64,000 nucleotides of DNA from Atopsyche davidsoni (GCA_022113835.1 JAILWY010000018.1:17383501-17447500); one strand, 5' to 3'. Numbered from the stretch's first letter, positions 33,209 to 44,985 are shown. Program-made: numbers and translations. Notes: generated by a model not told the origin, from the letters alone.

Positions 33209-34967
33209 AATTCTATAAACCTCTTACTTTACTATGTTTCGTGTTGTGGCGGTAAGGAAACTGGAATTTAAAGAAATGCGAGAAACATTTTTCACAGAAA
33301 ATTACACGTACTTATTATGTAAGATGCTCAACCGGTGTGGCTTACTATTAGGATATCACAGTCATGGCGTATCAAATGGAATAAAAATATTATGTAGCTT
33401 ATCATTTTATGTAACTCCTACCCACTATTTATTTTAAGAAAACCACAAAACTGAAATTTCATAGTGAATAAATTTTTTTAAAAATAGTTTTATTGGGGAG
33501 AAAAATAATACATAGAATTAATATCGCAAATAAACCTCTAAACAAGATCATCGTAAAATAAGGCACTTTTAAAATATCGGAAATAAGGTATTTTCCCTTT
33601 AACCCGTACTCTACTATTAACTAGAAATCTAGGTATATGGTTTAAATTTTTATATTAAACGTACCATATTCATAAAACAGGATGATTTAAAACATATCCC
33701 AGACCAATTTCATTTATTGTAATTTCTATTAATATAATTTAATACAAAAAATCTTAGTAAAATAAATAAATCCGTGTTTTCCCGAAACTCAATAAACCTG
33801 TGGTCATTCTAGACAAAATAAACAGCATCCGTGCCGCGCGATGTGATACTCCGATATGTCAACACATGACGTCACAAACTCTAAAGGTACTCTCCGGCAA
33901 TCGCGGCAGTGATTGTTGAAACTATATACAAGGAACTCAATTTTCGTGTGCCAGGGTAACCACGAATTTAAGGGGTTTCGGGAATGAGCTATTTTTGATA
34001 ATAAAAAGTTTGTATACATTTTTTTTGTATTTTATGTAGTAATAAGATTATCGAGTTGGAATATATGTAACACGCCTGGAATCACCCTGTAAAATTGAAA
34101 AAGCGTATGTAACGTAAACGGGACATATTTCAATTTCCAATAACTTTGCATTAGTGATTTCATCTGTAGGTTAAGGGCTTGAAGCATGGACTGCGTCGCG
34201 CCGATGCTTGCGAATCTCGAATATTTCACAATGACGGAACGCGCCTTTACCCGGAAGATAACCCATAAAGTGTACTGCATAACGATATTAGTATATAGAT
34301 ATTGGTATAGTCAAAATAACTCAAAGACCTAAAGGGCGTCATAATGTTAGAGGTTAAAGCACCGCCGCGGGCGCGATTGGGTTTTATTTCAATTTATTTC
34401 GCGCCGGGCTCCCGTGAAATATTACCAAAACATCCGAACGCGGGGATCCGAGAAATAAAAATAAAGAAACTCGACTTGAATTTTTTTGTATATTTATGAA
34501 ATAAAAAGCAAATATTTCCCGGTTAGGTCTCGGGGAGTGGAGATTTATAATAATTATTCGCCGTGCGATTCTAGTCGCTAAATATAGCCTTCGGAGAGCG
34601 AGCACAAAGGAGACCGGCTTCGGGTCCACCCGGACCGCGTTATTCCGGTAACTGCGAACAATATATTTATCTCGTTTTCATTTTTTGCGCAGGAAACATT
34701 CGCAAAACAATACAATGGCGGGAGGTCGACTTTTTGCCGGAGATAAGCGGGTGGATGCGGGCCGCGGGACGCCCGCACAATCATTGGCAAATAAAAACGC
34801 CCAAGTCCTCGTCTGGATGTTTCATATTTTAAAATATAAAAAAAGGTTAATTTATAGTTGCGCGCTCGGCTGGAACACGAATGCAATTAAAGCGTTCCCT
34901 GTTGTATTATTAATTAAACACTGTGTGTAGCCGTTGCAAACGATACGCACTCAATATACGCGCCAAG
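33209..34967. other. Non-coding stretch
   Basis: AT-rich sequence with a GC-richer pocket at about 34370-34800. No exon, RNA gene or repeat family was recognised. Confidence 0.4.
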
Positions 34968-35649
34968 AAGTTTCTGCTAGAACAATGAAACTTGCCGACT
35001 ACTGCTCCGTATTTCAGAGCGAGCTCGTCGCTATTAATGAGGCTCTTCGCTGGATATTACTGAAACCATGTGAAAATACTCACTGATTGTCGCTCGGGGG
35101 TAGACAGTATATCCAAACAATCAACCAACCCTCTAATAGTTAACATCCAGAAAAAACTAAAAGAAATTCAAGCGAGTGATGTTAACATCGAGATAGGCTG
35201 GGTGAGAGCTCACGTTGGTCTTGTTGGCAACGAGAGAGCTGACGAAAAGGCTAAAGAAGCCACCAAAAAGAAAACGAATTATGTATTTTCTAAAAAATCT
35301 CCAGAACAAAAGGTACACAATCTCTCCACAAGATGTTCTTTGATTCTGTTACGGACGCCGCTGTATACAGGAATACCTGCAGGATTAGCTTTGAATCAAC
35401 CCAGCTCCTAACGGGTCATAGAGCGATGAGAAGTTATCTCCGCAGGTTCCACTTGACACATGCCCTTGTGATGATATTACTCCGCAAACAGTGATCCACC
35501 TTGTGGGTTCATGCCCCATCTTTGGTCTTCAGAGACACCAGCCTGGATGACCTGAAGTCAGTGGCGAGACACCCACAGTTGATGAAGTCACTGGATGGCT
35601 TCTTGAAGCGTGTCATCAGAACCATAAAGAAGATAAACCAGGGGGTGTA
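34968..35649 (+). mobile_element. Broken non-LTR retrotransposon: RNase H domain and C terminus
   Basis: From 34968 the frame reads YCSVFQSELVAINEALRWIL, the conserved 'Q(S/A)EL.AI..AL' strand and helix of LINE RNase H, then stops at about 35085. After a frameshift, 35070-35411 reads ILTDCRSGVDSI (the D..S.. motif) and IGWVRAHVGLVGNERADEKA (the W..AHxG..GNE.AD motif with catalytic residues present). A further frame change gives QLLTGHRAMRSYLRRFHL, the usual post-RNase H 'LLTGH..' segment, followed by a degraded zinc-knuckle region and a stop at 35647-35649. At least two frameshifts make it non-functional. The order RT-RNase H-knuckle fits Jockey/LOA/R1-type LINEs. Confidence 0.85.
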
Positions 35650-36581
35650 GCTGCAGTCATTCCCATGTATAACACAATTTCGATTGACTAGTTTGGAAAG
35701 TTTCCCCAAATTGTGATGACAAACCTTGTACATAACAAGCAAGGTACCAAAAGTATACGCGCTCCCTAATGAGGTAAATATTACGGTATTCGCATTATTT
35801 AAATATAATCAAGAATACAAGCTGCCTCGTTAGAATTCTTTCCACTTAGCGGCCGTGCGACGCTGAATGTCCCTTTCAATGTTCCCGATGAATTAATCAC
35901 TCGTCTCGCAAAAACTGTAGTGGGGTGGTGTATAGACCCACTCGGCGCGGGGATGATCCTGCCCCGCAGGCTGCATGCAAATTGCCTCACCCCCGGCGCA
36001 TAAAGTCCACCCCTGCCATAAGAAATAGAATGAAGATATTATTTAATTTGAATTGCAAACACTGCTGCAAAGTGCTTTGCTTTTGACAGTTTGAAATTGT
36101 TGGAAGCGAAATTACCGCGGTTGTAAGATATTATGCTGCGTTGCTACCGTAAAACTTTAATCATTTTATATATTACTTAAAAATAAACAGGGATGATTGA
36201 GATTTTCTCTCTGCATACTCAAAAATCATAAATATAATCTGTTGGTAACTCACTCAATTAATTATTTAAAATTCCAATATAATTTATTAACATGATTAGT
36301 TATGATTAAGTAGAGCATTAAAAACAAATAGGCGTTGAACTGATTTGTGTTTTATGTTTTACAGCGTTTAATTTTTGGTACTGGGACCAAATAAACAACA
36401 CACTTGTAATAAACTTACTACTTGCTCCAAACTTATCTTTATAAATTGTATAGTATAACCACCATTGAATAATATTTGTGAGGTTCTAAGTTTATTTGTA
36501 TATGAGAAACGCTACGCCACAAAAGTGAATCTACACAGAGAACCTGTAGTTATTTTAAATATTTCACTATTTTAAGTTTGA
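35650..36581. other. Non-coding stretch, possibly LINE 3' UTR at its start
   Basis: No gene is visible. The first 100-150 bp may be the 3' UTR of the LINE fragment, but no poly(A) or repeat tail marks its end. Confidence 0.35.
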
Positions 36582-36611
36582 TAATGATTAAGTACATTTT
36601 TTTAAATATTG

Positions 36612-36687
36612 AAAATTGTGTGGGATTTGAACCCTCATCCCCAGGGCTTACATGGCCGGTGCATTACCAATTATACCAACGAATCAC
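36612..36687 (-). repeat. tRNA-Thr-like SINE head
   Basis: On the minus strand this 76-nt stretch has an A-box-like 'ttggtataattgg', the anticodon-arm sequence 'ccatgtaag' and the B box 'gggttcaaatccc', in tRNA spacing. The same unit recurs at 62473-62548 and 62810-62885. The acceptor 3' side here is mutated and the position before the anticodon is A instead of T, so this is a tRNA-derived repeat and not a working tRNA gene. Confidence 0.75.
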
Positions 36688-36878
36688 TGGTACTTGGCAA
36701 GAATTTTTAACAATCTTATCCTATAAGTGAAACAACGTACTTATTATGCCAATTAAATATTGTGTGACTTGCAACACTAGACTTTTAACCCAAAGTACTG
36801 AGTGAAGCATTTAAATCCGATCTGGATATTATTATTTTTAAAGTCTATTTAATTAAGCCGATACACGCACTTGTTAAA

Positions 36879-37324
36879 TATATTATTGATTTTTGTGAAG
36901 ACCGTCTCACAGGAAGTGCGATTTTGCCTATACAGGTTTTATTGGTTGATAATGATTAATATTTTTGAATAAAATACTTGAGTGATTTTCCACATGTTCG
37001 TTTTTATTTGTGACCGGTTTCGCCGAAATAAAAACGAACATGTGGAAAATCACTCAAGTATTTTATTCAAAAATATTAAAATGGAATTCCACCAAGTACT
37101 CTCTGTCAAAAATATTGAATTTCTTTGATAATGATTAAGTACATTTTTTCAAATATTGAAAATTGATTAAAGAAACTCAGAAAAATATTTGATTTGTGTG
37201 GGATTTGAACCCACATCCCCAAGCTTATATTACCAATATACTTAATCATTATCAATCAATAAAAATTGTATAGACAAAATCGTACTTCCCGTAAGACAGT
37301 CTTCACAAAAATCAATAATATATT
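36879..37324. repeat. Composite inverted repeat (82-bp outer arms)
   Basis: The outer arms 36879-36960 and 37243-37324 are inverted copies with roughly ten mismatches; they start 'aatatattattgattttt' and end 'gataatgatta'. Nested inside are a perfect fold-back element (36956-37079) and a second minus-strand SINE B-box end (37195-37222, 'tgtgtgggatttgaaccc'). The segment 'gataatgattaagtacat' also occurs as direct copies at 36579 and 37127. This is a nest of several insertions. Confidence 0.85.
36956..37079. mobile_element. Perfect fold-back element (54-bp arms, 16-bp loop)
   Basis: Arms 36956-37009 and 37026-37079 are exact reverse complements. The loop is 'gtgaccggtttcgccg'. The arm includes 'cacatgttcgtttttattt', shared with the elements at 41723-41878, 42118-42175 and 45040-45203. 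With no substitutions between the arms, it is either young or maintained by gene conversion. Confidence 0.92.
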
Positions 37325-40300
37325 TTAAGTTTGCCTCACGTGATCTTGCAATGTGAGAGTCGAGGCACCTGAATTCCTGTAATCGAACATCTCCCGGCGT
37401 ATTCTCTCGAGATTGCCGAGTACCTGAGAGTCTGGCTTATCAGCAGGCGGAGACGGACGGCAGACGCGCCGTGCGCGATCAGCAGCCGCGCGGCCCGACA
37501 GGGCAGGTGATGAATGTTTTCAGCTTTCAGCATCGCAGACACAATCGAGTCGATCTCTGCTAACTGCAACGATAAATCCTCCCACGTCATTTCTGACCGG
37601 CGATCCGTCCTCGCAGAACAGAAGTAACAACCGAAATTTCAGGACACCACGAAAGTATAACTCGCGTGTTTCACTCGCACCGCAGCCTCTACGGATCTAC
37701 GGCGTAGAGGGTTACGAAACTTTATGCTTTAACCAAAAAAATATTTTTTTTTATCGTAAAACAATTTGATAAATAAAATGTTGTTTTTTTTTTCTGTAGC
37801 AGAGGTGAAATTTTGCGTTAGATTAAAATAAATTCAATTCGATTCAGCAGCTAGAGCCGCCGAACGTAGCCCGACGGTTTGTCGGTTGATCCCCGTCCTG
37901 ACAGGCGAATCCCCAGTCGATATAATTGGCTTATCCTGTTTCAGTTCGGGCGCAGATATTTTGCACTGATATTGCTTTGGTAAAAATTATTTAGATATAA
38001 AATGTAGAATACGTAAGCGTTCAAAAGCACTATAAATAAAACTTGCATTCTGATTATGTTAAGAAATCTCAATGAGCTGTCGTAGAGTTTGATTGTGTGC
38101 TTACGTTTTTAAGATCTGAGAATCTATTTTTATGTTTGTAGAAAATCGAGAATATCCGAATTATCGACGAAGTATCAAATTTAATGTGAATTTAATGTTA
38201 GTATTATTATAATCTCCGGAGGTAGGTGACCCCGATCAGCGCTTCTGCCTCGCGTGGGGATGGGGAAGGGGGCATCCGAGGCCGCGGTTTCATTTCCCGG
38301 AGGAACTTTAAAAGTAGCCCAGCCGGGGCGAGGCGGCGGCGCACCTGCCCGTCCGCCCACCGTGCCCCGCAGCCACCTCCGCACCTCAGTTACACACTGG
38401 TGGATCTTTCCAAGATTAATTGTCTGTTTCTACCACACGTGCCAGTCATTCTGACCCTTTGTACCTATAATTCGCAATTTACTTTAATGGTCTGCAAATT
38501 TATTTTACTGTGGTGTATTTTACTGTATATGTGGTATTCTCTAAGAACTTTTACTTTATATTTATTTTATAAACATCTTTTTAAACAGTTTGTATATTAC
38601 ACATGTATCGTCAATACAAATAATTTTCAATCAAACTGAAACAGGCGCGAGCCCATTAACAAGAGAACTTTTGATTCATATACCACAGTCAAACCACTAC
38701 GCTAAAAACCAACAGTAACCCTTGATTTGATACAAAAAGCGATAAGTTAAATTTGAATCATTCATATAATTTTTATAACATACCATCACCCCTTAGGATA
38801 CTGGTTTACTCCCAATGGAATCTCTAACTCATATAATAGGATATTCGCGTACTTCATTTGGATAAAGGAAATTCCGGTACAAATGTATATTTTCAAAGCT
38901 ACCTACAAAATAACAACTTCGCGTCTGTACAGCATTCGCATTTGCATACCGAAGGTGCATGTACAGTGCATTTAAAGGTCGTATCCTCGACAAAATTTAA
39001 ATATTTGAACAACAGCGGATACTTTTATTATTATTATGATCAGCAAATAATACATTCAAATGAGGATTCACCTCGTGAAGCATGTCGAAAGTTCAATTAT
39101 TATTCATGAAGTGCATCTCGCGGGGCTGCCAGTCCTGGCGCAGATTCCGCAGTAAAACATTGGCTTTTCAGTCCTCATTGTGAAATCTCATAACGCACAG
39201 GAAATTTTCTCTATTGAATAAATTTAAATTTTTCATTTGACATTACGGCTCGAGTTATAGTGCCGACTGAGCCATTTATCTATGTTGATTATTTTATCCC
39301 GAGATCTCGCCCGTTCCTTTAATCATCATAAAAATGTGAAAGGAAATTTAATGATCCCCTCTGTCTTTTCATTTTCTGCTTCACCTTCATCGAGAGCCCG
39401 CCTTGCAGAGAATAAAATTAAAAGTTATTTGACTCATTCGTTGTTTTGATTGTTTTTATAAATATGATTAGGGCTGTCGGCAGGTAGGCTCGGCGATCGC
39501 GCGAGCTCCGACTCTAATTATAGGAACCTCCGAGTGAGACGAAAACCCTATTAGGTTCCGTCAATCTTCCATCAAGTCCTGATGGGATCTTTTCGAAGAC
39601 TTGCGCCCAAATTCTCAAATGAGTGAGCAAAGGTTAACCATCTGCCAAAAGTGATTTGATCAAACAATTAAAAACCATTTTGTCAATCAAACCACGTTGA
39701 TTAATTAGGGAAAAGAGATGTATTTGACAACTTTGTGATCGATTTCATTTGAATCAGTCTTGCAAAGTTTATGCTATTAATAAATATTAAATTGATAAAA
39801 TACGCGGTTAATATATAAAAGCTTAATATTTTACTAACGATTATGTTAATACAATAAGCCTTAAGGCAGTTGCTCCAAGCCATTTAATTGCCTCTGGTGT
39901 CCAACCGGACACCACAGTCAGTGCATTACCTGGCGAAATCGTGTCATTTAATTAATTTAATTGTCACTTTATTTTTCTATATCGAAAGTTGATTTTTTAC
40001 AGAGTATTGAAAAAACTATAAATTATATTTATATATTTTTTATTATATAATTAACGTCCATTTTCAGGGTAAAATAAAATCTTGAAGATGTTGAAAAATT
40101 GGATAAAATGGCGACTTTTCAAAACCAAAGTTTGTTAAAGATTTTTATTTTTAAATTTTAAAATTAATAAAACGTACATGGTTTATATTTATTCTTTTAA
40201 TTCCAATTGAAAAAAAGACTTTTATTTAATGTTTAGGATTCTTGGAAAATATACCAGACGAATCTCCAAATTCCTACACTTCAATCGGAAAAACACATAT

Positions 40301-40468
40301 TTATCATATTAATAGTAAATTTATAAGAAATAAAAATATATTGTGTTCGGAAGAAGAGATGTATCAAACTTTTTGCATTTAAATATTTTTGATTGGTGCA
40401 GTCGATTTTTCGCAAAATGGACTTGATTATGGGAACTAGACCCTTAATAGATAAAAATTCTTATATAA
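37325..40468. other. Non-coding stretch
   Basis: No recognisable gene. GC-richer pockets lie at 37340-37700 and 38220-38400. A minus-strand open frame of 84 codons (37590-37336) sits in the first; it has no recognisable domain. Confidence 0.4.
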
Positions 40469-40573
40469 TTTCAATAATCATAGTCGGTAACACCTCTCTC
40501 ATAAATAAAACTTCAATTTAATCTGTAAAAGCGTATAAACAGGGAATTTTTCGATGACCTTCATTGAAGGTTT
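40469..40573 (+). repeat. Dispersed repeat Y, copy 1
   Basis: Matches 41958-42110, sharing 'caataatcatagtcggta', 'cacctctctc', 'gcgtataaaca' and 'ggaatttttcgatgacct'. Copy 2 has about 50 bp of extra sequence in the middle. There is no coding capacity. Confidence 0.8.
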
Positions 40574-41517
40574 AATATTTGCAGTAGATATAATGACGCG
40601 ATGAGTTCACGACTAGTAGAATCATCTTCAATTACTATGTGGGTTCTATTCAATCATTTCGACCTCACGTCCTTTCTAAAGCGATCGGTTTATCCCAGTA
40701 AACCGCATTACAAGACGCCGTCTGCCGAAAGGCCGACGCGTTCTCCTCCATTGGGTCTCGGCAGATTCGCTTTCAGCGTCTCGGCGTCGACGGAGAGACA
40801 AATCCTCGGCTCGGGGCTCCCGGCGCGGGCACAATGGGCGCGAGTCGTTTGATACACTCGATGTACAAGTGACTATTCGCCAGAGCTGCACCCGAGCGGA
40901 AGGATCCAATTTGCCGGGAGAGATAAGCCGGGGGAAGCGCCGAGCCACCCGCCCGCGCCGCGCACTTAAACCTACAAGACCAATAAAAGCGCGAGCAGAT
41001 GCCGGCGCGGATAACCGAGCGACTCCAGGAATGTGGTTAATTTAGCCTCCGCTCTCCTTTCCGCTTCCTTTTACTCACCCGAAGACCCGAGGGCGCTTCG
41101 CGGGGGCGACTTCCGGTCGGAGGTGTTGTGGGCCCAGCCGCGCGGTCACGCATACTCCCATAACTAACCCCCATCGATGCTATGATAAAATAAAAAAAAA
41201 TATTACGTTTTTTTGCGTTAAGCTCACAGCATTCAAAAGTATTTATTTAAAAAAAAAATTACTAACCAAATCCGTATTTTTTACTCTTAAAAGCTTGATG
41301 TGTCTACAGCGTGTTTTTATAGAAACACAGTGAATCTAAATGAGTTTATAGGCTTTCAGTTTTATTTTAATTTTAGTATCAAAAAAACGTTGGAAGATTG
41401 AAAATACAACGCATCATAACACTCAAGAAATAAATATTGTATGTGACATACTAAACTTAATAGATATGTAACATTATATAATTCATTATATAATCGTATA
41501 TTTTTATAACATCTTTA

Positions 41518-41722
41518 TAACTCTCCCCGCTCTCCCCAATCTGTTGCTTGTGCATAGCTGCCATTCTGTACCCTAAGCATAAGATGATTGTGGAGGGATG
41601 AACTGTGGAAGTACCTTATTGAGGTGGGCTCCTGCTATTGTTTCTGTAGCTTACTGCAAAATGAGTATCAGATCTAAATGCCAGATTTTTGTAAGGAATA
41701 GAATATGGGCAGCAGCAATACA
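41518..41722 (+). repeat. Interspersed repeat family X, 5' part, cut at its right end
   Basis: Matches the 5' half of family X ('ttgtgcatagctgccattct', 'gtaccctaagc', 'gaagtacctt', 'atcagatctaaatgccag', 'ggcagcagcaatac') and breaks off at the left end of the fold-back element at 41723, within the 'gcagcaatac' block. Confidence 0.85.
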
Positions 41723-41878
41723 GATTTTCCACATGTTCGTTTTTATTTGTGACCGGTTTCGCCAACCTTTCACGTTGGCATTATCAAACAGAGTATCTGT
41801 TGGATAATGGATAATGAAATTAAGTACGTGAAAGGTTGGCGAAACCGGTCACAAATAAAAACGAACATGTGGAAAATC
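41723..41878. mobile_element. Fold-back element with perfect 53-bp arms
   Basis: Arms 41723-41775 and 41826-41878 are exact reverse complements, separated by 50 bp. The arm runs from 'gattttccacatgttcg' to 'ccaacctttcacgt'. The inner arm ends plus spacer encode a short stem, 'gccaac' paired with 'gttggc', next to 'gaaaccggtc' on the minus strand. Its 3' flank ('ggaattccaccaagtact', 'ctctgtcaaaa') is shared with the copies at 36956 and 45040. Confidence 0.9.
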
Positions 41879-41957
41879 ACTCAAGTATTTTACTCAAAAA
41901 TATTTACATGGAATTCCACCAAGTACTCTCTGTCAAAATATTGAATTTCTATATAGG

Positions 41958-42110
41958 TTTCAATAATCATAGTCGGTAGCACCTCTCTCACAAATAAAAC
42001 TTCAGAATGCTGAAATTCAATTCAATTTGTCATCGATCAATAAATAAAATAAATAAAGCCCGAGCGTATAAACAAGGAATTTTTCGATGACCTTTATTGA
42101 AAGTTTAACG
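41958..42110 (+). repeat. Dispersed repeat Y, copy 2
   Basis: Longer copy of the repeat at 40469-40573. It lies directly between the fold-back element (41723-41878 with its 3' flank) and the next fold-back fragment (42118-42175), so Y may be part of a larger composite unit. Confidence 0.8.
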
Positions 42111-42117
42111 TGAAAAT

Positions 42118-42175
42118 ATGGCAAAACCGGTCACAAATAAAAACCAACATGTGGAAAATTACTCAAGTATAAAAA
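42118..42175. repeat. Fold-back family fragment (right arm only)
   Basis: Contains 'aaaaccggtcacaaataaaa' and 'aacatgtggaaaattactca', matching the right arm of the element at 41826-41878 with a few substitutions. The left arm is absent. Confidence 0.8.
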
Positions 42176-42178
42176 AAA

Positions 42179-42596
42179 TTAAATGCTCTGATTTAAAGTT
42201 GTCACAAAATTCAATTATATTTCATTGTATACCTTCCCGCTCTCCTCGCTCTGTTACTTGTGCATGGCTGCCATTCTGTACCCTAAGCGTGTGTAAAGAA
42301 TCGGTTATGGAGTAGTGCTCTGGAAGTACCTTGTTGAGGTGGGGGAGCTCCTAATATTGTATCTGTAACTTGCTGCAGAAGGGTTATCAGATCTAAACGC
42401 CAGAGCTTTGAAAGCAAAGGATTATATAATAATGCTATTGGGCAGCAGCAATACGCAGACTTTTCCTTCCAATATAAAACTGCGGTGTAAAAGAACCCGG
42501 GGACCCACTACACTAACACTGGTTCAGCATGAGTATATGCTCAGTGAAATGGTCGCCGACTTCCTCTGAGGAGAGGCACTTGATGAAGAAGATAAC
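42179..42596 (+). repeat. Interspersed repeat family X, fullest plus-strand copy
   Basis: The most complete plus-strand copy, about 418 bp. Ordered blocks: 'gttgtcacaaaattcaatta', 'ccgctctcctcgctctgtta', 'ggctgccattctgtacccta', 'ctggaagtaccttgttgagg', 'gcagcagcaatacgcagac', 'aatataaaactgcggtgta', 'gaacactggttcagc... ' is degenerate here, and 'gagtatatgctcagtgaaat', ending 'gatgaagaagat'. It has no open frame and no clear terminal inverted repeats, and ends in a purine-rich tail. Type (SINE-like or MITE-like) is unresolved. Confidence 0.85.
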
Positions 42597-43938
42597 ATCT
42601 TTGTAAAAAAAATACCAACTGCGCAATTTAGCACGAACTGTATAAGATTGTCCTGGTGTAATCACAGAGATTTATATAAGCGATCAGCCTCAGATAAAAC
42701 TTTTATATAAAATACATTTCCTCATGAAATATTCAATGTGCACTTAAATAACATTTTATATTTTTTGTCGTAATGCGAGGCTGAGTCCGGCATTAGGGAG
42801 AAGTATCGATCATCCTCGCGTCGAATTATTCTTATCCGCCGCCAGGAAAAACAGCGGAACGGTCAAATACCGAAAACCGATTCGCCATATTTGATACCTA
42901 ATATATTTGCACAAAATCGAATATCGGTAATTTATTACACTATCGTATAAAAAATGCCGGGAACTTCTTATTCCGATGTCCACCGTGCCGTATATTTGAA
43001 TAATACAATAAATATTACATGACTCCGTGCGACGGCAGGCTGCGTTTCTATTGCAAATAGGAAGCAGCATTCATAATGAATGCGTGACAGAGATAAAGTA
43101 GAGCCTCGGGAGTCGCTCTGGAGTTCGAACGAAAGGAGCATCTAATTTTAAAGAAAAGCTATGTGTGGAGAAGGCCGGGTGGTATTTATGAATAATGTAT
43201 GAATGTTACAAGCAATAAAGGTGCGTCAGGATTACAGCCTTATGTACGGTCTCCTTTGTGCTCCTTAATACGCAGGTCCTCCCGGCAGATTGTGTCACAC
43301 CACAGGCGGCTTTTTATGCACAAATTAATTATCGCCGAAACTAAGTGGGGTGTTTTAATAGTATGTGGATAATTTTAATTCACTGAAAATTAGAATTTTA
43401 AAGAAAAATCTTAAATCTTTTGTTGGAAAATTATTAGAGTTTAAATTTATCAATTTATTACATACTCGCCTTTGTATTTTCTATAGCTTCTGATTAGCAT
43501 TGTTAGGTTTACTTGCACTCGTCTGACTAATATATTCATATTTTTTAAATGAAATTGAAAAGTTTTCGATAAAAACTATAAGCCAGTTTTGTAAAAGACT
43601 ATTTATATCAATTAAATTAATACGGAATTTGGACGCTTTTCGGAGAACGAAGCAATATTTCTGGTAGGAATGATTATTTTGATGATAACTGGTAGGTGTG
43701 GGTTTGAAATTCAACTTGAACTTATAAACGAAACCGAAGGGTTTTCTCGTTATTCAGTGTGTTAAGCATTTACATAAAAACATGTTTTTTACACAAAAAA
43801 CATGAACGGTAAATAATGTGTAATTAAAAATAATTTTAAAATAACCATCTTAATAGCGTTTAATTATATAAAACAACGTCACAACAGAGTCAAAGTTATT
43901 TATTTATCAACTAGGTACACACATGCACAAAGTAACAT
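42597..43938. other. Non-coding stretch
   Basis: AT-rich, with no recognised exon, RNA gene or repeat. Confidence 0.4.
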
Positions 43939-44016
43939 AGCCTTAGTGGTCGAATTGGTTGCGTTGCCAGGTCTCAATACCCGGGAGGCATGGATTCAAA
44001 TCCTCCATACATGTCA
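43939..44016 (+). repeat. tRNA-like sequence of a different type (possible SINE head)
   Basis: An A-box-like 'tagtggtcgaattgg' and the B box 'ggattcaaatcc' lie about 36 nt apart, with an anticodon-arm-like 'ccaggtctcaatacccgg' between them. Acceptor ends do not pair well, so a working tRNA gene is unlikely. It differs from the Thr-like family at 62473. Confidence 0.5.
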
Positions 44017-44763
44017 TAAAAACATTTCATGTATAAAAATATATTGGGTGTTAAACAGACCAGTTTAACATTTACTTTAAACCAATAAAAAAAATACCTT
44101 ACCATCATAAATATAATTCATAAATCGAAGTGATCAGGTCATATTTCTCATATCTGCAATGAACTCTGTTCGCGCAATACGAGTATGCTTAGAACAGTAT
44201 TTCGGGTTCAATGTAACTTTTATAAAAAAAAACTGGTATAAATGAGAATTTTTTAAAATAAAATGTGTTGTTTTTCATTTTGCAGGTCCCCTAGGCGTTT
44301 GCGCGAGCACTCAAAGGTCAAAACGGCGTCGCGCGAGCTTAACACCGCAAACACTCCACAGTTAGACGAATGGGTACTTATATTTCTAATCTGAACATTT
44401 CATTCCGAGCGCGGTTTCCCTTGGAGAGTATTCCTGATTGTATTAATCAAACCTCCGCAGCAGTTGAGACTTCCGCCCAGCTCGGCGCCTCGAATAAACA
44501 ACCCGGATTGCGGATTTGATGCTGGATGCAGTCCCTCCATCACCGGACTATTATTTTCTCATTCCGATGGAGCCGCAGTGTCTATTGTGTGCCGCGTCTT
44601 GGGACCCCCGGGACCCCGACGCCTACATTTTCATTCATTATCAATATCAAAGCGCCATTTCTCTAGAGAAACGAAATATTACTTCAATGTTTGTGTCACT
44701 ACGCAATTAAACTATAATTGCTCTATTTACTACGTATTTAGTTTGCTGTGGAAAATATTCCTA
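44017..44763. other. Non-coding with a GC-rich pocket
   Basis: The GC-rich part at 44285-44640 follows a pyrimidine-rich 'cattttgcag' that could act as a splice acceptor. The downstream frames show no recognisable protein. Treated as non-coding. Confidence 0.35.
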
Positions 44764-44985
44764 AAGCTTTGTAAGGAAATGATTATATAATATTGCTATT
44801 GGGCAGTAGCAATACGCAGACATTTCCTTTCAATATATAACTGCGATGTAGAAGGATCCGGGGACCAACTACACTATTTTCTCCTTAAAAAACCATGAAC
44901 ACTGCCTCAGCATGAGTATACGCTCAGTGAAAACGTCGCCAACCTCCTCTGAGGAGAGAAGGAAAATTAATGAAAAAGAAGGAAA
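44764..44985 (+). repeat. Interspersed repeat family X, 3' half
   Basis: Starts in 'gattatataatattgctatt', continues with 'gggcagtagcaatacgcaga', then 'ccatgaacactgcctcagc' and 'caacctcctctgaggagag', and ends in a GAA-rich tail. A fold-back copy begins about 55 bp downstream. Confidence 0.85.

Noticed and set aside
37336..37590. 84-codon minus-strand frame as a small protein
   Set aside because: No recognisable domain and no supporting splice or start context.
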